Positions 1-6,399 of a stretch of DNA of 6,891 nucleotides are shown piece by piece (position 1 is the first letter of the stretch; the number at the start of each line of letters is the position of its first letter). The position numbers and the translations under genes are program-made. The DNA is taken from contig DHQM01000185.1 in assembly GCA_002408105.1 (NCBI GenBank), positions 1 to 6,891 of the forward strand. The letters run 5' to 3'. Origin of the DNA: Gammaproteobacteria bacterium UBA5338 (GTDB lineage: Bacteria > Pseudomonadota > Gammaproteobacteria > Pseudomonadales > UBA5862). A model generated the notes under the pieces. That model was not told the origin of the DNA, ran no database searches, and worked only from the letters and a program-made list of their open reading frames with translations.

Positions 1-1
1 G

Positions 2-571
2 GGCTTTTTGGTGGGTGGCGAGGACCTGCGTTTGCGCGCTCTCGGGGCGCTGCGGTACTGGGACCCAGACGCCGAACGCTGGCAGAACAGCGTACCCAAT
101 GGCGAAACGATACGGATCTTTGGTGGGGTACCGGCAGAAATTGTGCCCGACCTGTTCGCGGACCCGGCTCTGTTCGAGTTTTGGCTTGGGGGTACCATCT
201 GGACCACCGCCGGCATTCAGGGGCCCGTGGAGCCATTGGTCTCAGCCACAGCACCAGGTGGCGGCGGAGGCGTTCATACCCACCTGGATTTCTGCATCCA
301 AGACACCACAGGAGACTGCCGTTCCCGGAGCGACGAAAACAACCCAGCGAAAGGCGCCTACCTGATCGAATTCGAACTGCATTCCAGTGCCCAGGCAGGC
401 GGCGGCAGCAAATATGTCGATTCCGGACCGGTACTGATCGTGCTGGGCAATCAGTTGACGCCAAGTGAACTGCAACTGGCGGTGGATCGTCTCACCACTG
501 TTCCGTCAAACGAAGGCGTCGTACCTCAATTGCCGGCAGCCGGAATCCTGATCATGGGTGGTCCGCCCTGA
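2..571 (+). CDS. 3' part of an uncharacterised, probably exported His-motif protein (all3515/PEP-CTERM-like), 5' end outside the window
   Basis: The frame is open from the first base, so the true start lies upstream; the TTG at 8 is not a convincing start. 189 residues are visible. They begin with a segment around ALRYWDPDAERW, followed by a Gly-rich linker, the motif GVHTHLDFCI and the segment GAYLIEFEL, then YVDSGPVLIVLGNQLTPSEL. From memory, this order (YWD, HxH, GAYL, DS-P-IV-N-L) matches proteins annotated as 'all3515 family Zur-repressed PEP-CTERM protein'. I could not check this by search. HTH could bind metal; that is inference. The C-terminus, VPQLPAAGILIMGGPP, begins like a VPLPA/PEP-CTERM sorting tail but stops before a full membrane span and basic end. 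The gene converges on the 861-residue gene, overlapping it by 20 bp. That the gene is real is fairly sure; its family is tentative and its function unknown. Confidence 0.7.
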   Translation, partial: GFLVGGEDLRLRALGALRYWDPDAERWQNSVPNGETIRIFGGVPAEIVPDLFADPALFEFWLGGTIWTTAGIQGPVEPLVSATAPGGGGGVHTHLDFCIQDTTGDCRSRSDENNPAKGAYLIEFELHSSAQAGGGSKYVDSGPVLIVLGNQLTPSELQLAVDRLTTVPSNEGVVPQLPAAGILIMGGPP

Positions 572-3137
572 GAGGGCGGTTGTCCAGACGGTCGATCAGC
601 CGTTGTGCCGCGGGGATCTCCGGGCGCGCGTCACGCAGCCATTCGAGTAGACTTCGGCCTTCACTGACTGACTCGCCCTGGATCTTCGTCAGCGCGATCT
701 TGACCACATGGGCATAACCGCTGGTGAAATTCTCACTCAGAATTGCCGACTGCTTGTAGTCGGCAAGGGCAGCATCCACGCCATCCACCATATGCACGCT
801 CATCGCACGTAAGTAAGTGTTCCGAGCGAGCAGGTAGCGGCCCAGTAAGCCGTCTTCATCAGCCATAAGTCGATCCTGTGGGACGCCAAGCTGCGCGATC
901 AGTGGAAGCAAGCGCCCGAACGGCAGGGCATCACGCCGATAGGTAAACCGCGGTGCCTCGTAAAGAATGCGGGGCTGATCGTCGGTGTTGAGCGGCGCAC
1001 CACTGGCAAGCGCCGTCAGTTGCGCCTGGTCAAACAGCAGTTGGCCAAACAGCCGTACGTCGTCGCCAAGCAACAACTGGCTGAGTTCTTCGTGCAGGGT
1101 CGGCACTCGAACACGCTGCTCGAAATAGCCTCGAGGATAGCGCAATGGCTGCATCGACCCGATCAAGGCAACGGCGGGATAACGCATGTTGTTGTTGGCC
1201 AGGAAGGCCAGGCTGTGGGGAAAAACCTGCTGAAAGGTCGCGACGATCACCCGAATACTGAACGCATCCAACTGATAAAATGGCAACCACTGTGCGAACA
1301 AACCGCCAGGCAACAAATGGTCGCGCACCGCCTCGAAATGCTCCTGGGTATACAACAGCCCGGCGCCATCCCGGCCAGGCTGGAACAGGTCGGCAATAAT
1401 GACATCGTAGAACCGCTCGGTACTGCGCACGAACCGCCGCGCGTCGGCGCCATACAGCTGAACGCTCGGCTGGTGTTGCAAGGATCGATTGGCCGGGGCG
1501 AACCAGCTCAGCATGGCGAGGGATTCCGGCACCAACTCAACGGCGTCGATGTGGAGGTCCGTGTGCAGCGTGGCGGCGCCGGCGGTCACGCCTGAGGCGA
1601 CTCCGAGAAACAGTGCGTGTCGCGGTTGCGGATGCAACAGCAGCGGGATGTGAGCCTGGGGGCGCTGGATGAGCAGGGCCTCCGGAGATGTGCCGCCCAT
1701 CTGAAACCTGTTGTTCACGCGCAGGTTGCGTGTGTGGTTGCGTTCGACCACCGCGACCGAGGCGATCACGCCTTCGCGATGAGACAACACCGATTCCCCG
1801 TCCCGCAGCCTGAGCATGTGGTTCTCGACAGGCAGCACCAGCAGAAGCAACACGGGCGTCACCAGCAAGAACCAGTTGCGGCTGCGCCCGGCGGGCATCA
1901 GTAGTAGGTAACCCATCACCACACTGGCCAGCGCCCACTTGACACCGACAGTGGTCAGCCACAGCACCCCGATCAGCCCGGGCGCGAGCGCGCTGCCCAG
2001 TGTGTTCAGCGCCAGAGCCCGCCCGAGTCCGCCGCGGGCGCCACGCGCCACCTGCAACAGGTGGCTCAAGGTCATCCCCATGACAAGGCTGGGCAGTGCG
2101 AATACCGCCAGAGCCACCGCGCACTCGGACAGCATGACGGCTGACAGGCTGTCGCCAAAGGCGAGTCGCGCGGCCTGATACAACGACGGCGACTGATACA
2201 AGGCCAGAATGCCGCCGAGGCCAGTGATGGCGGTGCCAGCCAGCAGGCGTGCGAGCAACAAGCCGTGGTCCCATCGGGCATTGAATCGCTGGTACAAGGC
2301 CGCACCGGAGGTCGTACCGAGCAGATACACACCTAGGACCGCTGCGAAGCTGTAGACCGTACCCTCCAACACCTGTGCCATGATCCGTACCGCAATCACT
2401 TCATAGCCGATGCCGAGCAATCCGGTGGTCAGCAGCAACACGACCAAATGGCGGGTGGAAATGGCGCCTCCTTCCGGACCGGTTGCCGATGCCAGGCTCA
2501 CCATGGCACCGGGCGCTTCCACCCGACAGTTCCAGTGACTCAAGGCCACCAGCAGTGCCGCGCCGATGTTGACCGCAGCCAGGAGCTGCACTGTCACCTG
2601 ATGGCCAAGCGCGGGTATCAACCAAAAGGTTGATGCCAAGGTGCCAATGACCGCACCGCAGGTGTTGGCTGCATAAAGACCTCCCACCAGATGCGACCCC
2701 GGCATGGCGCGGGTGGCCAAACGTTCCATGGCAGGTAGGGTCGCTCCCATGGCTACAGTGGCAGGCAACAGCGCAAGGAACGGAACGGTAAACGCGATCG
2801 ACCAGTGGCGCCAGGGCGCCGGCTCGATGCCAGTCCAGACCGGCGCCTGGTCAACCAACCAATCAATCAGCGGGATCGACAGCAGAGCCCAGCCACCGAT
2901 GACCAGCTCCAGACCCACATACCAGCGTGCAGGCAACAGGCTGCGCCCGATGACTCGGTCCAGTCCCCAAGCCCCGAGTGCCAGTCCGGCGAAGAACCCG
3001 GCCACCACCGCCAGCATGCCGGGCATTTCGTGGCCCAAGCCGACCGAGAACTGGCGAACCCAGACAAACTGGTAGCCCAGACCAGCGGTGCCAGAAAGTA
3101 CGAGGATGAACTGGAAGTAGCGCAGCGAACTGCCCAT
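552..3137 (-). CDS. Fused polytopic membrane / spermidine-synthase-like (aminopropyltransferase-fold) protein
   Basis: 861 residues. The first ~440 hold roughly 12-13 hydrophobic segments, the first near residues 8-28 (SGTAGLGYQFVWVR, as in 'fused MFS/spermidine synthase' proteins) and the last near 421-437. Residues ~445-735 form a spermidine-synthase-like Rossmann domain. Its nucleotide-binding loop is FLGVASGVTAGA (510-521), with acidic AVELVPE (532-538), ADARRF (564-569), the catalytic-region motif YDVIIADLFQP (577-587), LPGGLFAQWLPFYQL (609-623) and NTDDQPR (717-723). E. coli SpeE has SDCTDP at the catalytic position; here the first Asp is kept (D583) but the second is Gln (Q586), so polyamine synthesis is doubtful. 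Residues ~740-861 are a helical, TPR-like tail. The domain is probably cytoplasmic and acts on an unknown acceptor. The ATG at 3137 is the most upstream possible start, because an in-frame TGA lies five codons before it; no good ribosome site precedes it. It is divergent from the beta-helix lipoprotein gene. Family confident, substrate unknown. Confidence 0.9.
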   Translation of the reverse strand: MGSSLRYFQFILVLSGTAGLGYQFVWVRQFSVGLGHEMPGMLAVVAGFFAGLALGAWGLDRVIGRSLLPARWYVGLELVIGGWALLSIPLIDWLVDQAPVWTGIEPAPWRHWSIAFTVPFLALLPATVAMGATLPAMERLATRAMPGSHLVGGLYAANTCGAVIGTLASTFWLIPALGHQVTVQLLAAVNIGAALLVALSHWNCRVEAPGAMVSLASATGPEGGAISTRHLVVLLLTTGLLGIGYEVIAVRIMAQVLEGTVYSFAAVLGVYLLGTTSGAALYQRFNARWDHGLLLARLLAGTAITGLGGILALYQSPSLYQAARLAFGDSLSAVMLSECAVALAVFALPSLVMGMTLSHLLQVARGARGGLGRALALNTLGSALAPGLIGVLWLTTVGVKWALASVVMGYLLLMPAGRSRNWFLLVTPVLLLLVLPVENHMLRLRDGESVLSHREGVIASVAVVERNHTRNLRVNNRFQMGGTSPEALLIQRPQAHIPLLLHPQPRHALFLGVASGVTAGAATLHTDLHIDAVELVPESLAMLSWFAPANRSLQHQPSVQLYGADARRFVRSTERFYDVIIADLFQPGRDGAGLLYTQEHFEAVRDHLLPGGLFAQWLPFYQLDAFSIRVIVATFQQVFPHSLAFLANNNMRYPAVALIGSMQPLRYPRGYFEQRVRVPTLHEELSQLLLGDDVRLFGQLLFDQAQLTALASGAPLNTDDQPRILYEAPRFTYRRDALPFGRLLPLIAQLGVPQDRLMADEDGLLGRYLLARNTYLRAMSVHMVDGVDAALADYKQSAILSENFTSGYAHVVKIALTKIQGESVSEGRSLLEWLRDARPEIPAAQRLIDRLDNRPLRADHP
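563..579. terminator. GC-rich hairpin at the convergent gene junction, possible terminator
   Basis: CCGCCCT (563-569) and AGGGCGG (573-579) form a perfect 7-bp stem with the loop GAG. The hairpin spans the TGA stop (569-571) of the plus-strand gene. It lies just inside the 3' end of the minus-strand gene, whose stop is at 552-554. On the plus strand only a short TTGT follows, and there is no T-run on the minus strand, so it is at best a weak intrinsic terminator. It could instead simply slow converging polymerases. Confidence 0.4.
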
Positions 3138-3154
3138 GACAGCTGGGGGTCAAT

Positions 3155-3191
3155 GCCGTAATATATGCAACTTGGTTGCATATATTACGGC
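3155..3191. promoter_or_regulatory. Perfect 17-bp inverted repeat in the divergent promoter region, probable operator
   Basis: The left arm GCCGTAATATATGCAAC (3155-3171) is exactly reverse-complementary to 3175-3191, with only TTG (3172-3174) between. It lies almost at the centre of the 66 bp separating the two divergent starts (3137 minus, 3204 plus). A dyad of this length and perfection, AT-rich in mid-arm and placed over both likely core promoters, is what a homodimeric (or pair of dimeric) regulator site looks like. I do not recognise it as a Fur, Zur, LexA or NrdR box. As RNA it could form a long hairpin, but no T-run follows on either strand, so a terminator is unlikely. The dyad is seen directly; the operator role is inferred. 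Confidence 0.7.
3158..3188. promoter_or_regulatory. Candidate face-to-face core promoters inside the palindrome
   Basis: Because of the dyad, both strands carry TATATT, five of six matches to the sigma-70 -10 box: plus strand 3181-3186, minus strand 3165-3160. The best -35 at 17-bp spacing is GTAATA on each strand, only three of six matches, so these would be weak or activator-dependent promoters. Starts would fall near 3193 (plus) and 3153 (minus), giving very short leaders of about 11 and 16 nt. The positions are predictions from sequence only. Confidence 0.35.
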
Positions 3192-3196
3192 GAGGA
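3192..3196 (+). promoter_or_regulatory. Shine-Dalgarno GAGGA that selects the TTG start at 3204
   Basis: GAGGA ends 7 nt before the TTG at 3204-3206, an ideal spacing. The alternative ATG at 3165 lies inside the palindrome with no ribosome site. It would also add 13 residues, including four acidic ones, ahead of a signal peptide. The TTG start gives a normal lipoprotein signal. Confidence 0.65.
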
Positions 3197-3203
3197 CGAC
3201 GAA

Positions 3204-4697
3204 TTGAACAGCCTGCGAGCCCCCCTCAAATCGGGTGTGCCCGTCCTGTACTTGAGTATGTTTGTGGTGCTGTCGGCCTGCGACGTCTCATCCGGCGGCG
3301 ATGTTACCGCAACGCCAATCCAGCCGGTGGGCGAAGGTACGCCTACCACCCGCGAACCCGCGACCTTCATCGTCGATGGCGACAAGGGATCTGACAGCAA
3401 CTCGGTTGCAGATGCAATGGCGGGTGCTGGCGGCCCCTGGCAGAGCATCCAATACGCCCTGGATCAGGCCCAACCGGGAGATACCATACAAGTACTCAGA
3501 GCAGCGCAGCCCTATTCAAGCTCGCGTGCTGCCAGCAGCGTCGACCCAACTGGCATTGTGATCAGCACCAGCGGCGAACCCGGCCTACCCATCACACTTG
3601 CCGGTGTAGCGGACGCCAACGGTGACCGACCGGTGATCGACCAGGGACGCGTAGAGCCCGATGACACCGCTCCGGTCGCGGGGCTGCTGCTGAATTGCGT
3701 CAACCATGTGAGCGTGACCGGCTTCGAAATTCGTCACGCCAACGACGCTGGCATCACCACCTCACTCAGCGGTTGTGGGCATGAAGGCCTGACGATCGAA
3801 GACAACCTCATCCACGACATCACCGGGGTCGGTTATGTGGCCGCTATACGCCTCGTACACACCCGAGACAGCTTGGTGCGTGGAAACCACCTGTACAACA
3901 TCAGTGTGTCACCGACATTGACCGTCGACGACCCACCGCGTCTTGTTGATTCAGCAGTGCAAGTAGAGAACAACCGGATTGAACACAACGACATTGATCA
4001 CGTCGACGTTGCCGTGCACATGCGCGGCCGGGGCAACAAGCCCTTGGATGGGCACAGCGCGACAAAGAACCGCATCCACAGTGTTGAAACAGGCCTTCTT
4101 CTTAGTACGGATACCAGCTCGCCTGCGCCCATCAACAACACCGCATTCACCGGCAACCTGGTCTATGACGTGGATCTGGCCAGTGATGAAGGGCGTGCAG
4201 TGGATGTGCAACTGGGTACCTCCACAGTGCAGTCAAGCGGGTTGTGCATCGCACTGAACACCCTGGTAAACATTGATCAACCCATGCGGCTGGCAGGCAT
4301 CGACGATCTGCAAATACACGAAAACATTCTGACAGAAGCAGACAGCGATCTGTTGCTGAGCGTAGCGCCCCAAACAAAAACGATCGTCAATCAGTTTGCG
4401 TTGATCGAGAACAACCTTTATTTCGACAACGCCGCAAGCTCGTGGACCCTGGGAAGCGGCGGTCCAGATGGAATCCGGTTTCTGTCCCTGTCGGCCTGGC
4501 AACAGGCTTTTTCAACAAGTGTCCACCCCGAGCTTGCTGCGGACCCCGATCTATTGTCGTTGGAATCCGACCCGCAATTCATGGACCCAAATGAAAAAGA
4601 TTTTCGCCTGCGCACCACCTCTCCGGCTAGAACGCTGGGCTTGGGGGGCAACCAAATCGGCGCATACCATGATGGCGTTGTTCCGGGGATGCCATGA
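3204..4697 (+). CDS. Lipoprotein with right-handed parallel beta-helix (DUF1565/pectate-lyase-like fold)
   Basis: 497 residues from TTG 3204. The signal peptide has a basic n-region (R5, K9), a hydrophobic core and the lipobox VLSAC, with C26 as lipidated cysteine. Asp27 follows, which in E. coli is the +2 signal keeping lipoproteins at the inner membrane. A Thr/Pro-rich linker leads to GPWQSIQYALDQAQPGDTIQV (starting near 77), the usual opening of DUF1565-type beta-helices. About nine coils with N-x-I/L turns follow, for example near 167-178, 195-206, 223-234, 257-268, 285-296, 314-323, 347-357, 369-378 and 398-407. The C-terminus has DPQFMDPNEKDFRLRTTSPA and GGNQIGAY, a cap common in this fold. 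Such folds often bind or cleave polysaccharides, but I see no recognisable catalytic set, so no enzyme activity is assigned. It is divergent from the synthase-like membrane protein and probably co-regulated with it. Confidence 0.88.
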   Translation: MNSLRAPLKSGVPVLYLSMFVVLSACDVSSGGDVTATPIQPVGEGTPTTREPATFIVDGDKGSDSNSVADAMAGAGGPWQSIQYALDQAQPGDTIQVLRAAQPYSSSRAASSVDPTGIVISTSGEPGLPITLAGVADANGDRPVIDQGRVEPDDTAPVAGLLLNCVNHVSVTGFEIRHANDAGITTSLSGCGHEGLTIEDNLIHDITGVGYVAAIRLVHTRDSLVRGNHLYNISVSPTLTVDDPPRLVDSAVQVENNRIEHNDIDHVDVAVHMRGRGNKPLDGHSATKNRIHSVETGLLLSTDTSSPAPINNTAFTGNLVYDVDLASDEGRAVDVQLGTSTVQSSGLCIALNTLVNIDQPMRLAGIDDLQIHENILTEADSDLLLSVAPQTKTIVNQFALIENNLYFDNAASSWTLGSGGPDGIRFLSLSAWQQAFSTSVHPELAADPDLLSLESDPQFMDPNEKDFRLRTTSPARTLGLGGNQIGAYHDGVVPGMP

Positions 4698-5209
4698 ATT
4701 CGGTCGCGACATCAACTAAAACGAACAAGCTAGCGAGACTCAGGGTGATTCGGAGGACGGCGTCCACGCGCAGGGCGCAACCGTGCCTGAGAGGGATTGT
4801 TTCGATTGCCTGTATGTCCCAGTCCCCCCATTCGATGGTAGCCGGCGGCTTGCCGGAGACGTCGCACACGGCAGGAGAAAGACCTGGAACTTCATTGGTG
4901 GTGGACCGCGTAGATGACGAGCAGTTCGGTGCGTAGGTGCGCCCTTCGAGCGGTCGTGAGCGCCACGGTCTCCCCCGGCCTTCATGCGAGGACGTAGTCG
5001 TAACGACACCCGCCGTTCATTAGACTCACTGGCGCAGGACCCACTGACTTAACCGGCAAGTTTCCGGGCTTTTACCCCCCGGCGTATCCCGTCGCGATCC
5101 TGCAGGTGACTGGAACCTGTTTCAATATAGACTTAGATATCCGGGCTTGGCGCGCAGCACGAGAAATGCGTTTTCCAGATGAATGCCACCGGCTTATTTG
5201 ATTATTTGA
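4698..5209. other. 512-bp gene-poor spacer between the beta-helix gene and nrdB
   Basis: No convincing gene. A plus-strand frame starting at the ATGA overlap (4694-4936, 80 codons) uses many rare-looking codons (AGG, AGA, CTA) and has no recognisable protein. A minus-strand frame is open from about 5016 to 4627 but has no ATG near its beginning and also resembles nothing I know. Small dyads are present: CCGGC/GCCGG at 4842-4856, GTCGT-A-ACGAC at 4997-5007, CCGGG/CCCGG at 5064-5082, and CAGGT/ACCTG at 5103-5119 followed by TTTC. None has the T-run of a clear terminator. I see no tRNA, no CRISPR and no insertion-sequence ends. The composition shifts from GC-rich to AT-rich near 5120-5160. Confidence 0.6.
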
Positions 5210-5214
5210 TTATT
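5194..5214. repeat. Short tandem repeat of TTATTTGA overlapping the nrdB stop codon
   Basis: The octamer TTATTTGA occurs at 5194-5201 and 5202-5209, followed by a partial TTATT at 5210-5214. On the coding (minus) strand this reads TAATCAAA repeated, and the first unit supplies the TAA stop of nrdB. It is an AT-rich patch in otherwise GC-rich DNA. Confidence 0.75.
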
Positions 5215-6376
5215 CCCAACTCAACGTCGAGCCCGTTTGGTACTCGGTGACGCGAGTCTCAAAGAAGTTCTTTTCCTTGCGGATATTCGATTGCTCGTCG
5301 AGCCAGGGCAGCGCGCAGTTTGCGCCGGGAAAAGGCTCACTGGTACCTAGCTGGCGCGCACGGCGGTTGGCGATGTAGCGGAACTGGGCAACATGGTCAT
5401 CCGCACAATAGCCAAGCATCGGTTCACGGAGTATGTAACGTGCGTAGGCCGCCTCACTTGCCTCGGCCTCGTCCCACATCTCACGCAGGACCCTGTCTTC
5501 CAGCGTCAGGTGGTTTTCTTCCAAAATCTGGCGCACGGTGCGGATACCGAAGCCGGCGTGCATGACCTCGTCGCGCATGATGTATTGCAACTGTTCCGCC
5601 GTACCCTTCATCAGGCCGCGCCGCTGCAGGGCGAAGATCGGGCTGAAGCCGTTATAGAACCAGCAACCTTCGAACACCGCTGCGAAGAAGACATAGGCCA
5701 TGACGAAGTTTTCGAGTTCGTCCGGGTCACGCAAATCGATGTCCGGCCGTAGGATGGATTCCAGCCGCCGGTTGGCGACGCGAATCTTGCCATGGATCGC
5801 CGGCACTACCCGGTAGCGGTTGTAGATTTCGCCCTGGTCCATGCCAATGGATTCGATGCAGTGCTGGTAGGTCCAGGTATGCAGCGCCTCTTCGTAGACC
5901 TGTCGCGCCTGATAAATTTGTAATTCAGGCGCGCTCATCTTTTCCATCACCGCCAGCCCGATGTTGCGCATGGCAAGAATGTCAGAGGTCGTCAGATAGG
6001 CCAGCACGTTTTCGTAGACGTGACGTTCCACCGGCGTCAGCCGATGATGATAGTCCTGGATATCCTGCGCCATGTTGATATCCAACGGCGTCCAGTGGTT
6101 CTTGTTGGCGTTGAGGAAGTACTTCCAGGCCCAAGGATACTTGAACGGCGCCAGTTGATTGATATCCGTCTGACCGTTGATGACGCGCTTGTCCTCGGCA
6201 CGCACCGGCGCAGCAGCCACCATCGCGTCTTCCCCATGCATCGCCGCTGGGTTCAGGTTGTCGAGGGTGACCTGTATCACGGCTGGGTGTGACTCGGTGG
6301 ATGGCCAGGCGGAGAGGCCATCGTTACGGTCGGCACAGGGTTCCTGTGTGCCCAGCGGGTCATCCCAATTCAACAT
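5210..6376 (-). CDS. nrdB: Ribonucleoside-diphosphate reductase, class Ia beta (radical) subunit
   Basis: 388 residues. NrdB carries the di-iron centre and stable tyrosyl radical that starts catalysis in NrdA; together they reduce NDPs to dNDPs in the cytoplasm under aerobic conditions. By hand alignment to E. coli NrdB, all ligands are present: D132 (SDILA), E163 and H166 with the radical tyrosine Y170 in EALHTWTY, E236 (VFEG), and E270/H273 in RDEVMH. The C-terminus (FFETRVTEYQTGSTLSWE), which docks on NrdA, matches Pseudomonas-type NrdB. The protein has about 48 more N-terminal residues than E. coli NrdB before the first ligand, as in other long NrdBs. A longer frame begins at 6418, but that start would overlap nrdA and has no ribosome site. 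ATG 6376 has a strong one and gives MLNWDDPL, like the Pseudomonas MLSWD start. It lies 23 bp after nrdA, one operon. Confidence 0.97.
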   Translation of the reverse strand: MLNWDDPLGTQEPCADRNDGLSAWPSTESHPAVIQVTLDNLNPAAMHGEDAMVAAAPVRAEDKRVINGQTDINQLAPFKYPWAWKYFLNANKNHWTPLDINMAQDIQDYHHRLTPVERHVYENVLAYLTTSDILAMRNIGLAVMEKMSAPELQIYQARQVYEEALHTWTYQHCIESIGMDQGEIYNRYRVVPAIHGKIRVANRRLESILRPDIDLRDPDELENFVMAYVFFAAVFEGCWFYNGFSPIFALQRRGLMKGTAEQLQYIMRDEVMHAGFGIRTVRQILEENHLTLEDRVLREMWDEAEASEAAYARYILREPMLGYCADDHVAQFRYIANRRARQLGTSEPFPGANCALPWLDEQSNIRKEKNFFETRVTEYQTGSTLSWE

Positions 6377-6384
6377 GGGTGATT

Positions 6385-6390
6385 TCTCCT
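6385..6390 (-). promoter_or_regulatory. Shine-Dalgarno AGGAGA of nrdB
   Basis: On the minus strand AGGAGA lies 8 nt before the ATG at 6376-6374, inside the 23-bp nrdA-nrdB gap. It fixes the nrdB start at 6376 in preference to the in-frame ATG at 6418. Confidence 0.8.
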
Positions 6391-6399
6391 GGTTAGTGA

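Noticed and set aside
1020..1595. 191-codon open frame on the plus strand
   Set aside because: It lies wholly antisense to the well-supported synthase-like gene, has no recognisable protein features, and is the usual mirror frame of GC-rich coding DNA.
1537..2274. 245-codon open frame on the minus strand within the membrane-protein gene
   Set aside because: An out-of-frame shadow of the 861-residue gene; its Arg/Gly/Ala-rich low-complexity translation is typical of such frames.
2867..3181. Minus-strand frame starting MQPSCIYYG, mirroring the plus-strand MQLGCIYYG
   Set aside because: Both N-termini are produced by reading the palindrome from each side; the likeness is a consequence of the dyad, not homologous leader peptides.
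4786..4795. CCTGAGAGGG shared with 567-576
   Set aside because: A single 10-bp match with no flanking similarity is compatible with chance.
4694..4936. 80-codon plus-strand frame overlapping the lipoprotein stop by ATGA
   Set aside because: The overlap suggests translational coupling, but there is no ribosome site, codon use is poor, and the protein is Arg/Thr/Ser-rich with no recognisable motif.
4627..5016. Minus-strand open frame in the spacer, containing a hydrophobic stretch
   Set aside because: It has no ATG (only GTG at 4869), runs into the end of the beta-helix gene in antisense and resembles no family I know.
5064..5119. Small hairpins (CCGGG/CCCGG and CAGGT/ACCTG) as terminators
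   Set aside because: Five-base-pair stems without a T-run; too weak to call as terminators for either the nrd operon or the lipoprotein gene.
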